DNA of 64,000 nt from Symsagittifera roscoffensis (lineage: Eukaryota; Xenacoelomorpha; Acoela; Convolutidae), in NCBI RefSeq assembly GCF_963678635.1, contig NC_087069.1, forward strand, positions 37,635,329 to 37,699,328. The letters run 5' to 3'. Position numbers and translations under genes: made by a program. Below the pieces are notes generated by a model, which did not search any database, was not told where the DNA came from, and saw nothing but the letters and a program-made list of their open reading frames with translations. Position 1 is the stretch's first letter. The number at the start of each line of letters is the position of its first letter. This document shows positions 10,879 through 21,540 of this stretch, piece by piece.

Positions 10879-12540
10879 ATCAGACTCGGAAGCTGATGGT
10901 CAATTACACTGTAATTCACCAAACAAAAAAATTGAAAATTTGATTGAAATACCCAAATCCTCTTTCAGTCAATTTTTGTTCCGACTTTTGATACTAAAGT
11001 AACGGAATCTTTGTGCTCGGGGTGGGATTTTTTTTTCTGCAGACAAACTTCAACTTTTTAACTAGCCTTTTTGATGGAGTTTTTTTAAGTCATCCAAATA
11101 GTATTGTTGTCTTGCGGTCAAATTTGAAAAGATATGTCACCTGTGATCATTTTTTGTAAAGTTATGGGGGTTTAAGGATTGCCAATTTGGCCAAATTAGG
11201 ACAATTAACGCGTGATAAATATCGCGCTATTAACGCGTAAGCGGAGAGTTAATCAGTCTTAAAATCGTTCCAAATTGGTTGAAAGAAGCTTATTTGCCAT
11301 AATTGATTTCTTACAGGGAGCGAAATTTATTTTCTCGTACTTTATATGGCGTGTGGGGTGATAATTTTCATTTAATTTCATTACATTTAGTTTTTTAAAG
11401 TTATTACTGCTCCATAAAGCTTAAAAGGCAGTCGGAACATTCAGAGCTTCGCCCTGATACGAGCAGTCTTGTTTTGCTTTGTGTTTTCATTTTTGTAAAT
11501 GGTGACGGAAAATTAGTGATCAGGGTTACTTTTTAGATCAATTTCCACTTTTATACTTACCATTTGTAAGTGGAGGTTTCTAGTTCTTTCGAAAAGTATT
11601 GACGCCTTGAGGTCAAATTTAGTCAATCGTAATAATTTGGGGCTTGCCAAATATTGCAAAACTTTGACAATATGGACAATCAAAATGCGATTTGCGTGAT
11701 CTATGATTCAAACCGGCTCAAAAATGGCCAACCAGTCTTTATAAAATTTTAGTAGCATGCATTTTCAATTTGGGCGCAGTTTGCACACTGAGCAGCAATT
11801 TCAAAAACAAACAAATATTTAAATCCGTTTTTTTACCAACATTATAGAACCACTGCATAGACTTAGTAGAGCAGGGCTTAGCTTTGATACGAGCAGTTCT
11901 GTTTTTTTTTCAAAATTGGCTTCGATTTTTTTTTGTTCGAAAACTTTTGTATTTTGTTATGCTTTCAGCTCTTGTTGGTGTTGAAGCTTCAAAGTTTTAT
12001 CAACTTTGTTGAAACACAAACTTCATAGGCTGACTGAGAGAATCGAAAAAAATATAATTAAATAAATTTGAAAAAACTAAGAATTAGTGCAGACATTTAC
12101 TAATGAGAGCCCTGTAAACAAGACTGCTCGTACAGATACGGATTCGTGAGTATCCTAACAGTCCTTGAAGCTATGAAAAATTATTGTCAGAATTTTTCTG
12201 AAATCTTTTTTCAAAGTTCTTCGATAAATTTCCTAGAGAACTGAGACTTTTCAGTTGAAAGTGGAGCGTCTGAATGAGTTCTTTGTAATTTTTGGTAGTT
12301 TTAACGTTTTGACAATTAAGATTTCCAATTAAAGATGGCATAAAAAAGCTTTGATTTCCATCAATTGGTTCGCTGCTAGAATTTTGATTAGCTTTTCATT
12401 TGATGAGCTTGTAGTTCTCATCTTCCGGCATCCACCGGAGAACAAAAGTTTTAAGGTTGTTTAGTACAATGCTGTTGCCCAGTAGTGGATCAGGCTTTTC
12501 GCAAAATTTTTCGCAATTTTTACCAAACATCCGTTTGTCT
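10879..12540. repeat. Noncoding stretch with a diverged duplication
   Basis: No gene is supported. Two diverged copies of a 400-500-bp unit can be followed. GCGGTCAAATTTG near 11115 matches GAGGTCAAATTTA near 11612, and both copies end with GATACGAGCAG (about 11456 and 11857). A reverse-complement piece (GACTGCTCGTA) lies at about 12122. It may be an old non-autonomous element. No terminal repeats or target duplication were found. Confidence 0.4.
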
Positions 12541-12783
12541 TGTGATACGTTTAAGTATAAGAAGTTATAGCACCGAATCCGAACGGATTGAAAAACGATA
12601 ATTCACAGTGAACAGAATAACAACTGATCTGCTGAATCGTTTTTTGAGTTCTGAGCTTTTAGCTCAGGTACCTGGTTCTCTTAATTCGTACAAAGTCAAT
12701 GACCAACAGAAAATAATGCATCACATTGAGAGAGTGAGTAAACAACTTTGGTGAAATTTATCAATCCGTAGCGGATGATGTTC
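12541..12783 (-). repeat. E2 3' LTR
   Basis: It aligns with 15943-16190: both contain an AAGTTATA-type start, CACCGAATC, AACGGATTGAAAAAC, GAGCTTTTAGCTCAG and a closing AATCCGTA/AACCCATA. The left edge is TGTGATAC, against TGTCATAC in the partner, which is the reverse complement of the LTR end GTATGACA seen in E4. The right boundary is approximate. Confidence 0.75.
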
Positions 12784-12829
12784 CCTCTGGGAAAATAAAT
12801 TGAATTCTTAAGTCCTGGTGGGACTGGAG

Positions 12830-13330
12830 TTAATAAGCCCCCATAGGACTGTTTGAGTTTTATAGTCCTCGGGTGAAACTCTCAGAGCTTTCTCTCTGAG
12901 AACCTCGTGCCCTCACTATGTATGTTGTATCCTAACCATTCAAATTGTTTACATGCAAACTTACATTGGTCAAGTGAGATTACCAGGTTTTCCTCGCCCA
13001 GTTTCTGTAAAACTGTCTTTTGTGTTTCTTTGCCTAGTTCGGGTGACCTTTAATCACTATTAATATGTCTTTTAAGTAAGTATATGTGTTTTTACAGCTC
13101 GTTAAGATCAAATCGATTGCTTTTTGAAATTCTCTCGGCATATCTGCTAGGCCGTAGAATCCCGTCTGGAACTCGTAGGTACCGGTGGCATTGCGTACAA
13201 CAAGACTGAAATTACATGGTTGTCTGGTCTTTTATCCAAAGAGAGTTGTGAGTACGCGTAGCGTTGTTGACCAAGTGCTGAAAATAGCATTTGGTTTTTT
13301 TGTATTCGATTTGACCACCCGTGAAATTAT
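12830..13330 (-). pseudogene. E2 reverse transcriptase palm fragment
   Basis: The minus strand reads NATGTYEFQTGFYGLADMPR, then TYLKDILIV in place of the usual YLDDILIV, then KFACKQFEWLGYNI-like thumb residues after a frameshift. One catalytic Asp is therefore Lys, and the enzyme would be dead even without the other lesions. Downstream the sequence runs straight into the 3' LTR side, so RNase H and integrase were lost. Confidence 0.75.
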
Positions 13331-13599
13331 TTTTTCCAGAAGGAGGTCTATGTTTGCCATTTGATTATGATTTTTTGTGGATAAAACTGTTGATCGTACT
13401 GAAGTCTAATACCCACTTTAATGTGAGGTCCTTCTTCACGATTATGAATATCGGACTGATAAATTTTTTATCCGAATATTTATCCTGTTTGATAATTTGC
13501 TTTTGGTAAACTCATTCTGTTTAGCTCTTTTTCAACCCTTTCTTGTAATGGAATCGGGACCCGACGTCCTTTTTGCTGAATAGCGATTGTGTCTTTTAT

Positions 13600-14130
13600 G
13601 AATTGTGTTCAGATTACTTGGTTTTTTGATTTTCCGATCCTTAAACTGAAATGTTTAATGATGTCTTTTACCAACGTTATACTTTGGGGTTTGATTCTTC
13701 GGTTTCCCGTATGCTCAGCGTTTCGTAATGTTTTGGTTTTTCTTGCAGTAATCTTTTTCCGATTTTGGTAATAGGCTCCTACCTATTATGTTTTATTTTT
13801 GATCATCCACTATGAAAAATGGTGTTGATTTTATATTCCATTCCTCAATTTTTAGTGCAACTATTAGTCTTCCTTTCGGAATAATAAATGCCAAAGTTCT
13901 TTGCCGCGTTTTCCGGAGGCATACATTTGAATGTTGTTGATTCGTCATTTTCTGCAATTTGAGTGCTGTTTGAAGTTTAGAAAGGACATCGGGATTCCCG
14001 AGTCTTCAATGGCGAAAATTGTTTTCGTGTTTGTTTTTAGTTTAACAATATGTCCGCTTAAATTGTCGGTTTTTTCATCTAAGTTTTGTACCTCGAAGGC
14101 CTGAGATATTGCAATTACCGAAAAATCATC
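13600..14130 (-). pseudogene. E2 aspartic protease fragment
   Basis: The minus strand reads FFAIEDSGIPMSFLNF, corresponding to the VDTGSPISFIN motif of E5, with DSG replacing DTG. Further on it reads GRLIVALKIEEWNIKSTPFF and NLLPKIGI-like residues, equivalent to the flap and C-terminal half. Frameshifts interrupt it. The copy at 21600-22060 keeps a longer open stretch (84 codons, 22055-21801). Confidence 0.7.
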
Positions 14131-14355
14131 CCGTGGGAAATCTTCCAGCGGTTAGTGGAATTTATTTCAGCGAAAGCTACTGGATCGTTTTCCGTCATCT
14201 CGTTGGTGCTTTCAGTTTCTTTTTGGCGTTCTTCTGTTCTATCTTCGAGATAATTAACCTTTATAGATCTAGATACTTTCGCAAAAGACCCTCAAATTGC
14301 GCATTTTGGGCAAAGTTCAACCATTGCTGGGCATGATTCTTGGTGTTTTTGGCTG

Positions 14356-14998
14356 CATTGCTGCAATGCTGCAAATGAATGAAGAAAGTTGTAAAAAAAA
14401 ACATGCCCAAACAATCAAATCCAAAATCAGCATCAGAACAAAATTAACCAAGTGGTGTCAAAGTAGAAAATATCGGAGCAGAAACTCTTCAAGCCGTTAT
14501 TTCTTTTTAAAATTTAAAACTATTCAAAAATTCTTAAGTACCTCATCCCCTCATAACACTCAGAGGTACACAAACTTTTTCGCTTATCAAACCACGGAGA
14601 AAGAAGCTACTAAGCCATATCAAACAACGTCAACCAATTTAGCAGAAAAGAAATTTGAAAAAACCGAGTGTTAAAAATTCAACCCACCTAAAAAGTGCGG
14701 AGAAGAACGTAATACTGTGTTTACCTTGAAAAGACCCAAAATTAGGTAACTAAGCCGATAAAATATAGGCCGAAACAAATTGGGCCGAATTAAGTTTTTA
14801 AGCGAAGCAAAAAAGGAAAAAGGTCCCAGGCGTACTCGTTACCTCAAGCCCAATTTGAAATAATTATGAAACAAGGTGCCACTAGAGATGATCCCAGACG
14901 ACATGAGTCCTGTGAACAAACTTATTTACGGGAAAAAAGTAAAGCAAGGGTTTTGCAATCGGGTACTATACTTTTTTCGTATAGCCACACTACTTTCA
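14356..14998. mobile_element. 643-bp insertion in the zinc-knuckle region of E2
   Basis: The copy at 21541-23394 runs continuously through this point (near 22210), reading CCKCGRHFGQKHQESC across the joint. Here the same sequence is split after TTTTTGG and resumes at TCTGCCACACTTG. About eight bases of the uninterrupted version are missing at the joint. The insert has no obvious terminal inverted repeats, LTRs or target duplication. It contains short open frames of no recognised family. A precise deletion in the other copy is less likely, because that copy keeps an intact knuckle. Confidence 0.65.
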
Positions 14999-14999
14999 T

Positions 15000-15942
15000 C
15001 GTCTGCCACACTTGCAGCATTGTTTCAGCTATGTGTTATAGGAGTTTACTTGTCCCCTTGTGTTTTGTGTTCCACCTGTGGTGTTTTGTCGACCTCGAAG
15101 TCCGCCACCACCTTTTTACGTATACTAGTGATTAAATGAATCACCTCTATCTCGAGGATTTATGTAACGCACAGATTCTTGTTTCAATTTTGCTGATCTT
15201 TTGAATGGATTCGTTTTCATGGTTCGCATGTGTTCAATTCCTTTTTTCCAATGGGTTCCCTATTCGTATGCATCTTGTGGGCTTCGTGTTTCCGCGATTT
15301 TTTCTTTATTCACGTGGGCTGTAAAAATATCGTGAAAAAACTCGTCCTCTGCATCTCCTCAATTAGCGCGCAATGCTAATTCTTCGAAGTCCGAGTGAAT
15401 TTGTTTCAATGTTTTGTTTTTCATCTGTTTGCTGCAAATAAAATTACCTCTTCCAAACCATTTGACTCTTTTTGTGATGACAATATCGTCTAGTGTAGTC
15501 GTTGTTGCATCGTGTAAGTTGAGTCTTGGCCTTTTCAGTTGTACTTGACATTGGCTTTTCGCGCCTAGACATAGAAATAAGTAGCTCCTTACTTTCGCGT
15601 CAGCTTCGTCCCACGGGAAGGAGTTCCACAGTACCCCATTTTGTCTTTCCTTCTGGAATCTGTTTCCCCAATCATTTCGTTTTTGTTTTGATTTCGTACA
15701 TCTCGATTTTTTTTGAGCTTCATCATCGACGGATATTTCAAGTTCGTGTATGGGTTCTGATGGCTCAACCGAAGGAGGTTTTGCTTGCAATTTGTTTCTT
15801 ACCTCTATTTCAACTTTTGTTAATACCGCCAATTCTAGTATGGCTGCCCATTCGGACCACTCCAACGGTTATTCTGCCGAAGCTTTTTCCCAGAATGGAG
15901 TGATACTCAGAGGGTTTTTCGTGTAGCCTGATGGATGCGACA
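15000..15942 (-). pseudogene. E2 gag, start codon at the LTR edge
   Basis: Reading begins in the last base of the 5' LTR (ATG at 15943-15941, MSHPSGYTKNP) and continues after a stop as an open stretch at 15865-15359. It includes AKPPSVEPSEPIHELEISV, a Lys/Arg-rich stretch, and WNSFPWDEADAKVRSYLFLC, the capsid-like core also found in E4 at 37050-37140. The frame ends with LKQIHSDFEELALRAN, equivalent to the SLESFHAAL segment of E5 Gag. It is broken by an early stop and by frameshifts downstream. Confidence 0.75.
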
Positions 15943-16190
15943 TGTCATACTTTTACGTATGAGAAATTATAACACCGAATCAGAACGGATTGAAAAACAA
16001 TAATTCGCTTGTGAAGGTAAGTCAAAACAACAATACTGCTAAATCGTTTCATGACTAATGAGCTTTTAGCTCAGACTCTTGGTTTTCTTAACTCACACAA
16101 GGTCAAATGATCAACAGAAAAATGCTAATCACAATAAGCCTATATAAGTAATTAACATTGGTATAGTTTATCAACCCATACCGGTTGATA
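15943..16190 (-). repeat. E2 5' LTR
   Basis: This is the partner of 12541-12783, with a TATATA-like motif near 16141-16146. The first bases left of it, read on the minus strand (TGTCGCATCCATCAGG), occupy the primer-binding-site position and resemble the E5 site with several changes. A further copy lies at 23146-23394 in the duplicated block. Confidence 0.75.
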
Positions 16191-16271
16191 TGTCTAAAAA
16201 GCCTTCAATTCTCATCTTCTAGTATCCACTGCAGAGTAACCAAGGTGATATTGTTTTGTATGATGCCCTTA

Positions 16272-18660
16272 CCCAGTTGTGGATCTAGTTTTTTCTTTCG
16301 CGGGGAGGAACACTTTTCATTAAATTTTCCAAATTTTTTTTGAGCAGAGCTGGATTTGTTGCTTGGAATAAAAACTAAAACTTAACTTTGTGTAAAATTT
16401 AGTCAGAAAACCGTTTGAACCACGAAAAACATCTTTGAAAAACACAGTTGATAGAATCCAATTTTTTTGAAAAAGGGACATTTTTGCCTATTTTGATGAG
16501 AAATTTGAGGCGCGATTTTTCTTTTGATATCGAATAAGTTAAATAAAAAAAAATGGTTAGTCCGAGTGCTAGCAGTGAACAAAAACAGACTAGAGTACAA
16601 AAAAAGAGAAAATTGAGGAAAAAAATTGCAGTAACGATTTTCTGCGGGCTTTAGATAAAAAGCAGTTTTATTTTGTGACCCCACAAGCGTGACGGTAAAA
16701 AACATTTTTTCCATATTTAAAAAATCGTTGAAAGACCTAGATTGCTAATTTTAGTTACTGATTTTTTTTATTTTTTGAATGAGTAGCAGTGATTCATTGA
16801 AAAAATATTTGACTCCAGCAGAGGAAACTAAGCATAATTTGCGACCGGTGAACATTGTTTGAGTGAAAAACTTTTATCTTCAATTTTTTGGAAAAGATTC
16901 CAAAACAATCTGAAACAGTTTTGACACATTTCTACAATAACACAAATTGGAATGGATGAAAAATTGATAAATACGAGTTGAAAAGAAATTTAGTGAGTAA
17001 TTTTGATGATGAAAAAAAAATGGCTTTTTAAAAAATGCCTAAAAAAACTTTTTACCAGTGAGAACAGAGAAGGTTATTAAAGTAAAAAAAAAGAATGTGT
17101 CGAAACAGTGCAGAGAGAATTCAATCAGCAGACAACCCGATCAAGCCAGTCCCATAAAAAATCTGAAAAATCTGAGCTATTAGAAGAAAGGTTTTGGATC
17201 TATCGCCAAGTTGTGCCAAGCAAAGAAAAAATAATTTCAAAGAACCAGAACAACTGACTCTAGCAGCTGATGATGAGGCTCTTTTCAGTTTTGTAAGTTG
17301 AATGTTACTGGGTGAGCAATTAAAAAGTTTTTTTGTAGCCATTAGTGGAAAGAATAGGAACTGAGACGTTTTTGTTGATTAAGTGAGAATAACAAAATAT
17401 TAATTAACATCTAAGATTTCCCGGTAAGGTGAGGTTAGACTGAGAGTAAATAACGAGAAAGGCAAACTTAAATTAGTTGAGCTGAAGTATATTTTGGACA
17501 TTACCGAGCAATCAAAAAGTTTGGTAATTGAAGCAAAATTAAGGAAACTAGGAGCAGAAGTTGTGTTTGGTGCAACCTTATTTGTTTGTTAGAAAAAGTG
17601 ATCAATTTTTTGTCTCAGAGAAGATTGAAACAGTGGAATTGTTTGATGGCTTAACACAACTTCAAACACTCAAGTCAATCGAAGAAACATGCAGAAGGAA
17701 CGAAGATAAACGATTTGAAATTGGATGATTTTGAACCTTGTGAGTTGAAAATAGAAGAAAACACAGATACTTTAGGTCTTTTTTTGAAAATTTACTTGCC
17801 GTATGTTTTTAGTTGGCCACTAAGAGAGCTCCTTTTTGACTCCAAAAAACTACCTAAGGGTATTAGCAAAGCATACTGGTTTTTTAGCGTTAAGTGTTGA
17901 TCAAAACAAAGTCTCAAAAAGCTGGACTAATTTTCGAAAAAGTAGAAAAAAAATTAGGGAAGCTGGATAAAAGTTTGATTTATCTGATTAAGGCAAGATT
18001 GTAGGAAAACTCAAAGAGCAAAATTTAGAAAATTTAGTTTTGACGAATCTGAGTAATTTATTTTCGATAAAAGAGGGAAAATTACTTCCATGAAACATTA
18101 GGCGAGGGAGCAATTATGGAAAAGTACTGAAAAATTTTTTGAAGAAGCTTTAGAAGACTCTGCTTGGCAGGAAAGTAAGAAAAAAAAGAAAAAAAACATT
18201 TTCTAGAGAAAAAGGTTTTAGGATTTAGCTAGAAACAGAGGACGAAAACCCAGCAGTAGGAAATTGCAATTTGCTTTGAAATAAGGTCCAAATGATGACA
18301 TTAGTAGGAACAAGGCTAGATTTGTCAAAAAGTTAAAAAACCAGACTAGTTGGGCGGTATCAGTGAAAAGCAGGTTTACTAATTAAAGAAAGACTTGAGT
18401 TTGTTGGCATATTAGGCAACTTGGATAGGATATTTAATGCGCATTTGGAAGTGGTTGTCGATAAATAGGCTTGCTTTGCCGTTAGTGAACAATCAATAAA
18501 CCACGGAAAAACAAAACATTGTGCCATAAAACTACATTCCCATCAGTCCTTAATTCCGATCACTTCACTCTGTAACCAAATGCAATTGGTATCATTTCCA
18601 TGCTGTCGAAATTCCCCGAGTTTAAGGCCCAAGGGGAACTTTAAAGCAATGCGCTCATTT
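16272..18660 (+). pseudogene. Decayed Ty1/copia-like gag-pol (copy A)
   Basis: The + strand keeps scattered copia signatures in the correct order. Near 17192-17228, GSIAKLCQAKKK resembles the second half of a CCHC knuckle (GHIA..C). At 17461-17580, GKLKLVELKYILDI then EAKLRKLGAEVVFG resembles the end of protease and the start of the pre-integrase domain (..LxxVxYVPDL..NLxSxxxL..xGxxVxF). At 18440-18560 there is DK, a stop, then ACFAVSEQSINHGK and KTKHCAIKLHF, resembling the RNase H end (DNQxAxxLxxxxxxHxRTKHIDIKxHF). Many stops and shifts intervene, and integrase and RT are not recognisable. LTRs were not found. Confidence 0.55.
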
Positions 18661-19076
18661 TTATAATTGTAGATATGTCTGAGGTGAAAAATATCATTAA
18701 GTTAAAGTTATAGAGCCGAGCATCGGTTAGTTCGCACATTTTTTGTTTGCATATATTTCGATGGCCATGATTTCTTGTGCCAAGAAGAAAATTTCTTATG
18801 CAAAAAACTTTTGACGTGTTAATATGCCCATACAGTTGATCCCTGCAGCTTCATTTGGGACACGGATTGCCCTGTTTGTTCTTGTTCTTTACCACGCTTT
18901 CTAGATAAGAAAAACTAATCTTGCAGAAAAGCTATAATTTAAAATAAGTTTTAGTAAGCTCGGTTTTAAGACAATCAGGATTTGAACAAAAAAATCCTAC
19001 TTTTTACATCCAGGAAAAAATGGTCTGATCATAGAAACCCTCTTAAGTTATGTTTTGACGAATTAACGTTTGTTTT
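18661..19076. other. Noncoding stretch between copia-like and BEL/Pao remnants
   Basis: It contains no recognisable protein. It is repeated nearly unchanged at 20440-20860 and, with more differences, at 25880-26295, always in the same position, so it belongs to the duplicated composite. It may hold a BEL/Pao or copia LTR remnant, but no LTR partner is identifiable. Confidence 0.5.
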
Positions 19077-19488
19077 TTATTGTTCAACACCCACCAAAAT
19101 CAAGTGGACTAAAACAATTTGTCCATAAGCTTGCTTGGATGTACCATAGTTTTCTAACTGATACAACGCTTTAAGTTGGCTAACAAAAACCACGTCTTCG
19201 GTATTGCACTTGAAACATGTTGACAACGCCCCAGACGATGAAGGGAGTGGGCCACTCAAAACCCAATCTACTGGCACACAAAAAATCATTGGAGGTTTCC
19301 TGTCTGCATCATGAATATCAATGAGTGGGCGTATGTGGTGATAAACGTCATGACCAATTACCATTTCGATGTACGAATAACTTTACCGAACTGGTTTTAT
19401 TGGTTTCAGGTATGGAAACTTTTGTTGAAGGGCCGCAACATCAACCTTTTGAGACCCAACATTAATTTCATCCTTCACGTAAGCGGTT
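19077..19488 (-). pseudogene. BEL/Pao protease fragment (copy A)
   Basis: The minus strand reads VIGHDVYHHIRPLI, PVDWVLSGPLPSSSGALSTC and ALYQLENYGTSKQA, which match the C-terminal half of the BEL/Pao aspartic protease and the start of its RT region. The fragment is cut on the right at 19488 by the tandem junction. The 95-codon open part is identical in copy B, so the two separated recently. Confidence 0.75.
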
Positions 19489-21540
19489 ACCAGTTGTGGA
19501 TCTAGTTTTTTCTTTCGCGGGGAGGAACACTTTTCATTAAATTTTCCAAATTTTTTTTGAGCAGAGCTGGATTTGTTGCTTGGAATAAAAACTAAAACTT
19601 AACTTTGTGTAAAATTTAGTCAGAAAACCGTTTGAACCACGAAAAACATCTTTGAAAAACACAGTTGATAGAATCCATTTTTTTTGAAAAAGGGACATTT
19701 TTGCCTATTTTGATGAGAAATTTGAGGCGCGAAAATTAGGGAAGCTGGATAAAAGTTTGATTTATCTAATTAAGGCAAGATTGTAGGAAAACTCAAAGAG
19801 CAAAATTTAGAAAATTTAGTTTTGACGAATCTGAGTAATTTTTTTTCGATAAAAGAGGGAAAATTACTTCCATGAAACATTAGGCGAGGGAGCAATTATG
19901 GAAAAGTACTGAAAAATTTTTTGAAGAAGCTTTAGAAGACTCTGCTTGGCAGGAAAGTAAGAGAAAAAAAGAAAAAAAAACATTTTCTAGAGAAAAAGGT
20001 TTTAGGATTTAGCTAGAAACAGAGGACGAAAACCCAGCAGTAGGAAATTGCAATTTGCTTTGAAATAAGGTCCAAATGATGACATTAGTAGGAACAAGGC
20101 TAGATTTGTCAAAAAGTTAAAAAACCAGACTAGTTGGGCGGTATCAGTGAAAAGCAGGTTTACTAATTAAAGAAAGACTTGAGTTTGTTGGCATATTAGG
20201 CAACTTGGATAGGATATTTAATGCGCATTTGGAAGTGGTTGTCGATAAATAGGCTTGCTTTGCCGTTAGTGAACAATCAATAAACCACGGAAAAACAAAA
20301 CATTGTGCCATAAAACTACATTCCCATCAGTCCTTAATTCCGATCACTTCACTCTGTAACCAAATGCAATTGGTATCATTTCCATGCTGTCGAAATTCCC
20401 CGAGTTTAAGGCCCAAGGGGAACTTTAAAGCAATGCGCTCATTTTTATAATTGTAGATATGTCTGAGGTGAAAAATATCATTAAGTTAAAGTTATAGAGC
20501 CGAGCATCGGTTAGTTCGCACATTTTTTGTTTGCATATATTTCGATGGCCATGATTTCTTGTGCCAAGAAGAAAATTTCTTATGCAAAAAACTTTTGATG
20601 TGTTAATATGCCCATACAGTTGATCCCTGCAGCTTCATTTGGGACACGGATTGCCCTGTTTGTTCTTGTTCTTTACCACGCTTTCTAGATAAGAAAAACT
20701 AATCTTGCAGAAAAGCTATAATTAAAAATAAGTTTTAGTAAGCTCGGTTTTAAGACAATCAGGATTTGAACAAAAAAATCCTACTTTTTACATCCAGGAA
20801 AAAATGGTCTGATCATAGAAACCCTCTTAAGTTATGTTTTGACGAATTAACGTTTGTTTTTTATTGTTCAACACCCACCAAAATCAAGTGGACTAAAACA
20901 ATTTGTCCATAAGCTTGCTTGGATGTACCATAGTTTTCTAACTGATACAACGCTTTAAGTTGGCTAACAAAAACCACGTCTTCGGTATTGCACTTGAAAC
21001 ATGTTGACAACGCCCCAGACGATGAAGGGAGTGGGCCACTCAAAACCCAATCTACTGGCACACAAAAAATCATTGGAGGTTTCCTGTCTGCATCATGAAT
21101 ATCAATGAGTGGGCGTATGTGGTGGTAAACGTCATGACCAATTACCATTTCGATGTACGAATAACTTTACCGAACTGGTTTTATTGGTTTCAGGTATGGA
21201 AACTTTTGTTGAAGGGCCGCAACATCAACCTTTTGAGACCCAACATTAATTTCATCCTTCACGTAAGCGGTTACATTGAAGGTATAGTCTTTGTTAATTA
21301 TGTCAGCGGATAGTCTGACCTCGATTAACTCAGTCGAACTTTTGTTTGTTGAGTTGAAACTATGCAGGGTCAAATCAAATTTTTTCCCTGACCAGGTCAG
21401 ACGGAGGGCCAAGCTTGCGGAAAATTAGGAGTGATTGCTCGCGGAGTCACATAAAATGAGCGCGTTATTGGTTTTTGACTTAGATGATATACTTAAATCA
21501 ATAAACTGGAGAAGACTTTTAACGACCTGCACAGATTCTT
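19489..21540. repeat. Tandem duplication block B (internally deleted copy)
   Basis: 19489-19731 matches 16275-16515. It then jumps, without the intervening 1.4 kb, to sequence matching 17950-19480 at 19732-21270, and continues through BEL/Pao sequence to about 21530. Coding remnants within it are a copia RNase H piece (about 20220-20345, + strand) and BEL/Pao protease pieces (21412-20861, minus). The left joint shows a shared TTAC. The right joint carries a 12-nt patch. Confidence 0.8.
20861..21530 (-). pseudogene. BEL/Pao protease region (copy B)
   Basis: Two minus-strand frames lie here. 21412-21167 reads LTLHSFNSTNKSSTELIEVR and DEINVGSQKVDVAALQQKFP, which is the middle of the protease domain. 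21148-20861 is identical to copy A. The catalytic Asp region upstream is not intact. The block stops at the joint with the E2 copy. Confidence 0.75.

Larger units (their letters stand above)
12541..16190 (-). mobile_element. E2: internally deleted Ty3/gypsy element with both LTRs
   Basis: Two related sequences of about 245 bp, at 12541-12783 (3' LTR) and 15943-16190 (5' LTR), flank remnants of gag, zinc knuckle, protease and RT on the minus strand. RNase H and integrase are missing, so the element is a deletion derivative. The LTRs differ at many positions, so insertion is old. Its Pol resembles that of E4 and, less closely, E5. A 643-bp insertion at 14356-14998 splits the knuckle region. The part from 13690 rightwards is duplicated at 21541. 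Confidence 0.8.

Noticed and set aside
15526-15903. 125-codon + strand frame over E2 gag
   Set aside because: It is a shadow of the minus-strand gag, which matches E4 and E5 Gag.
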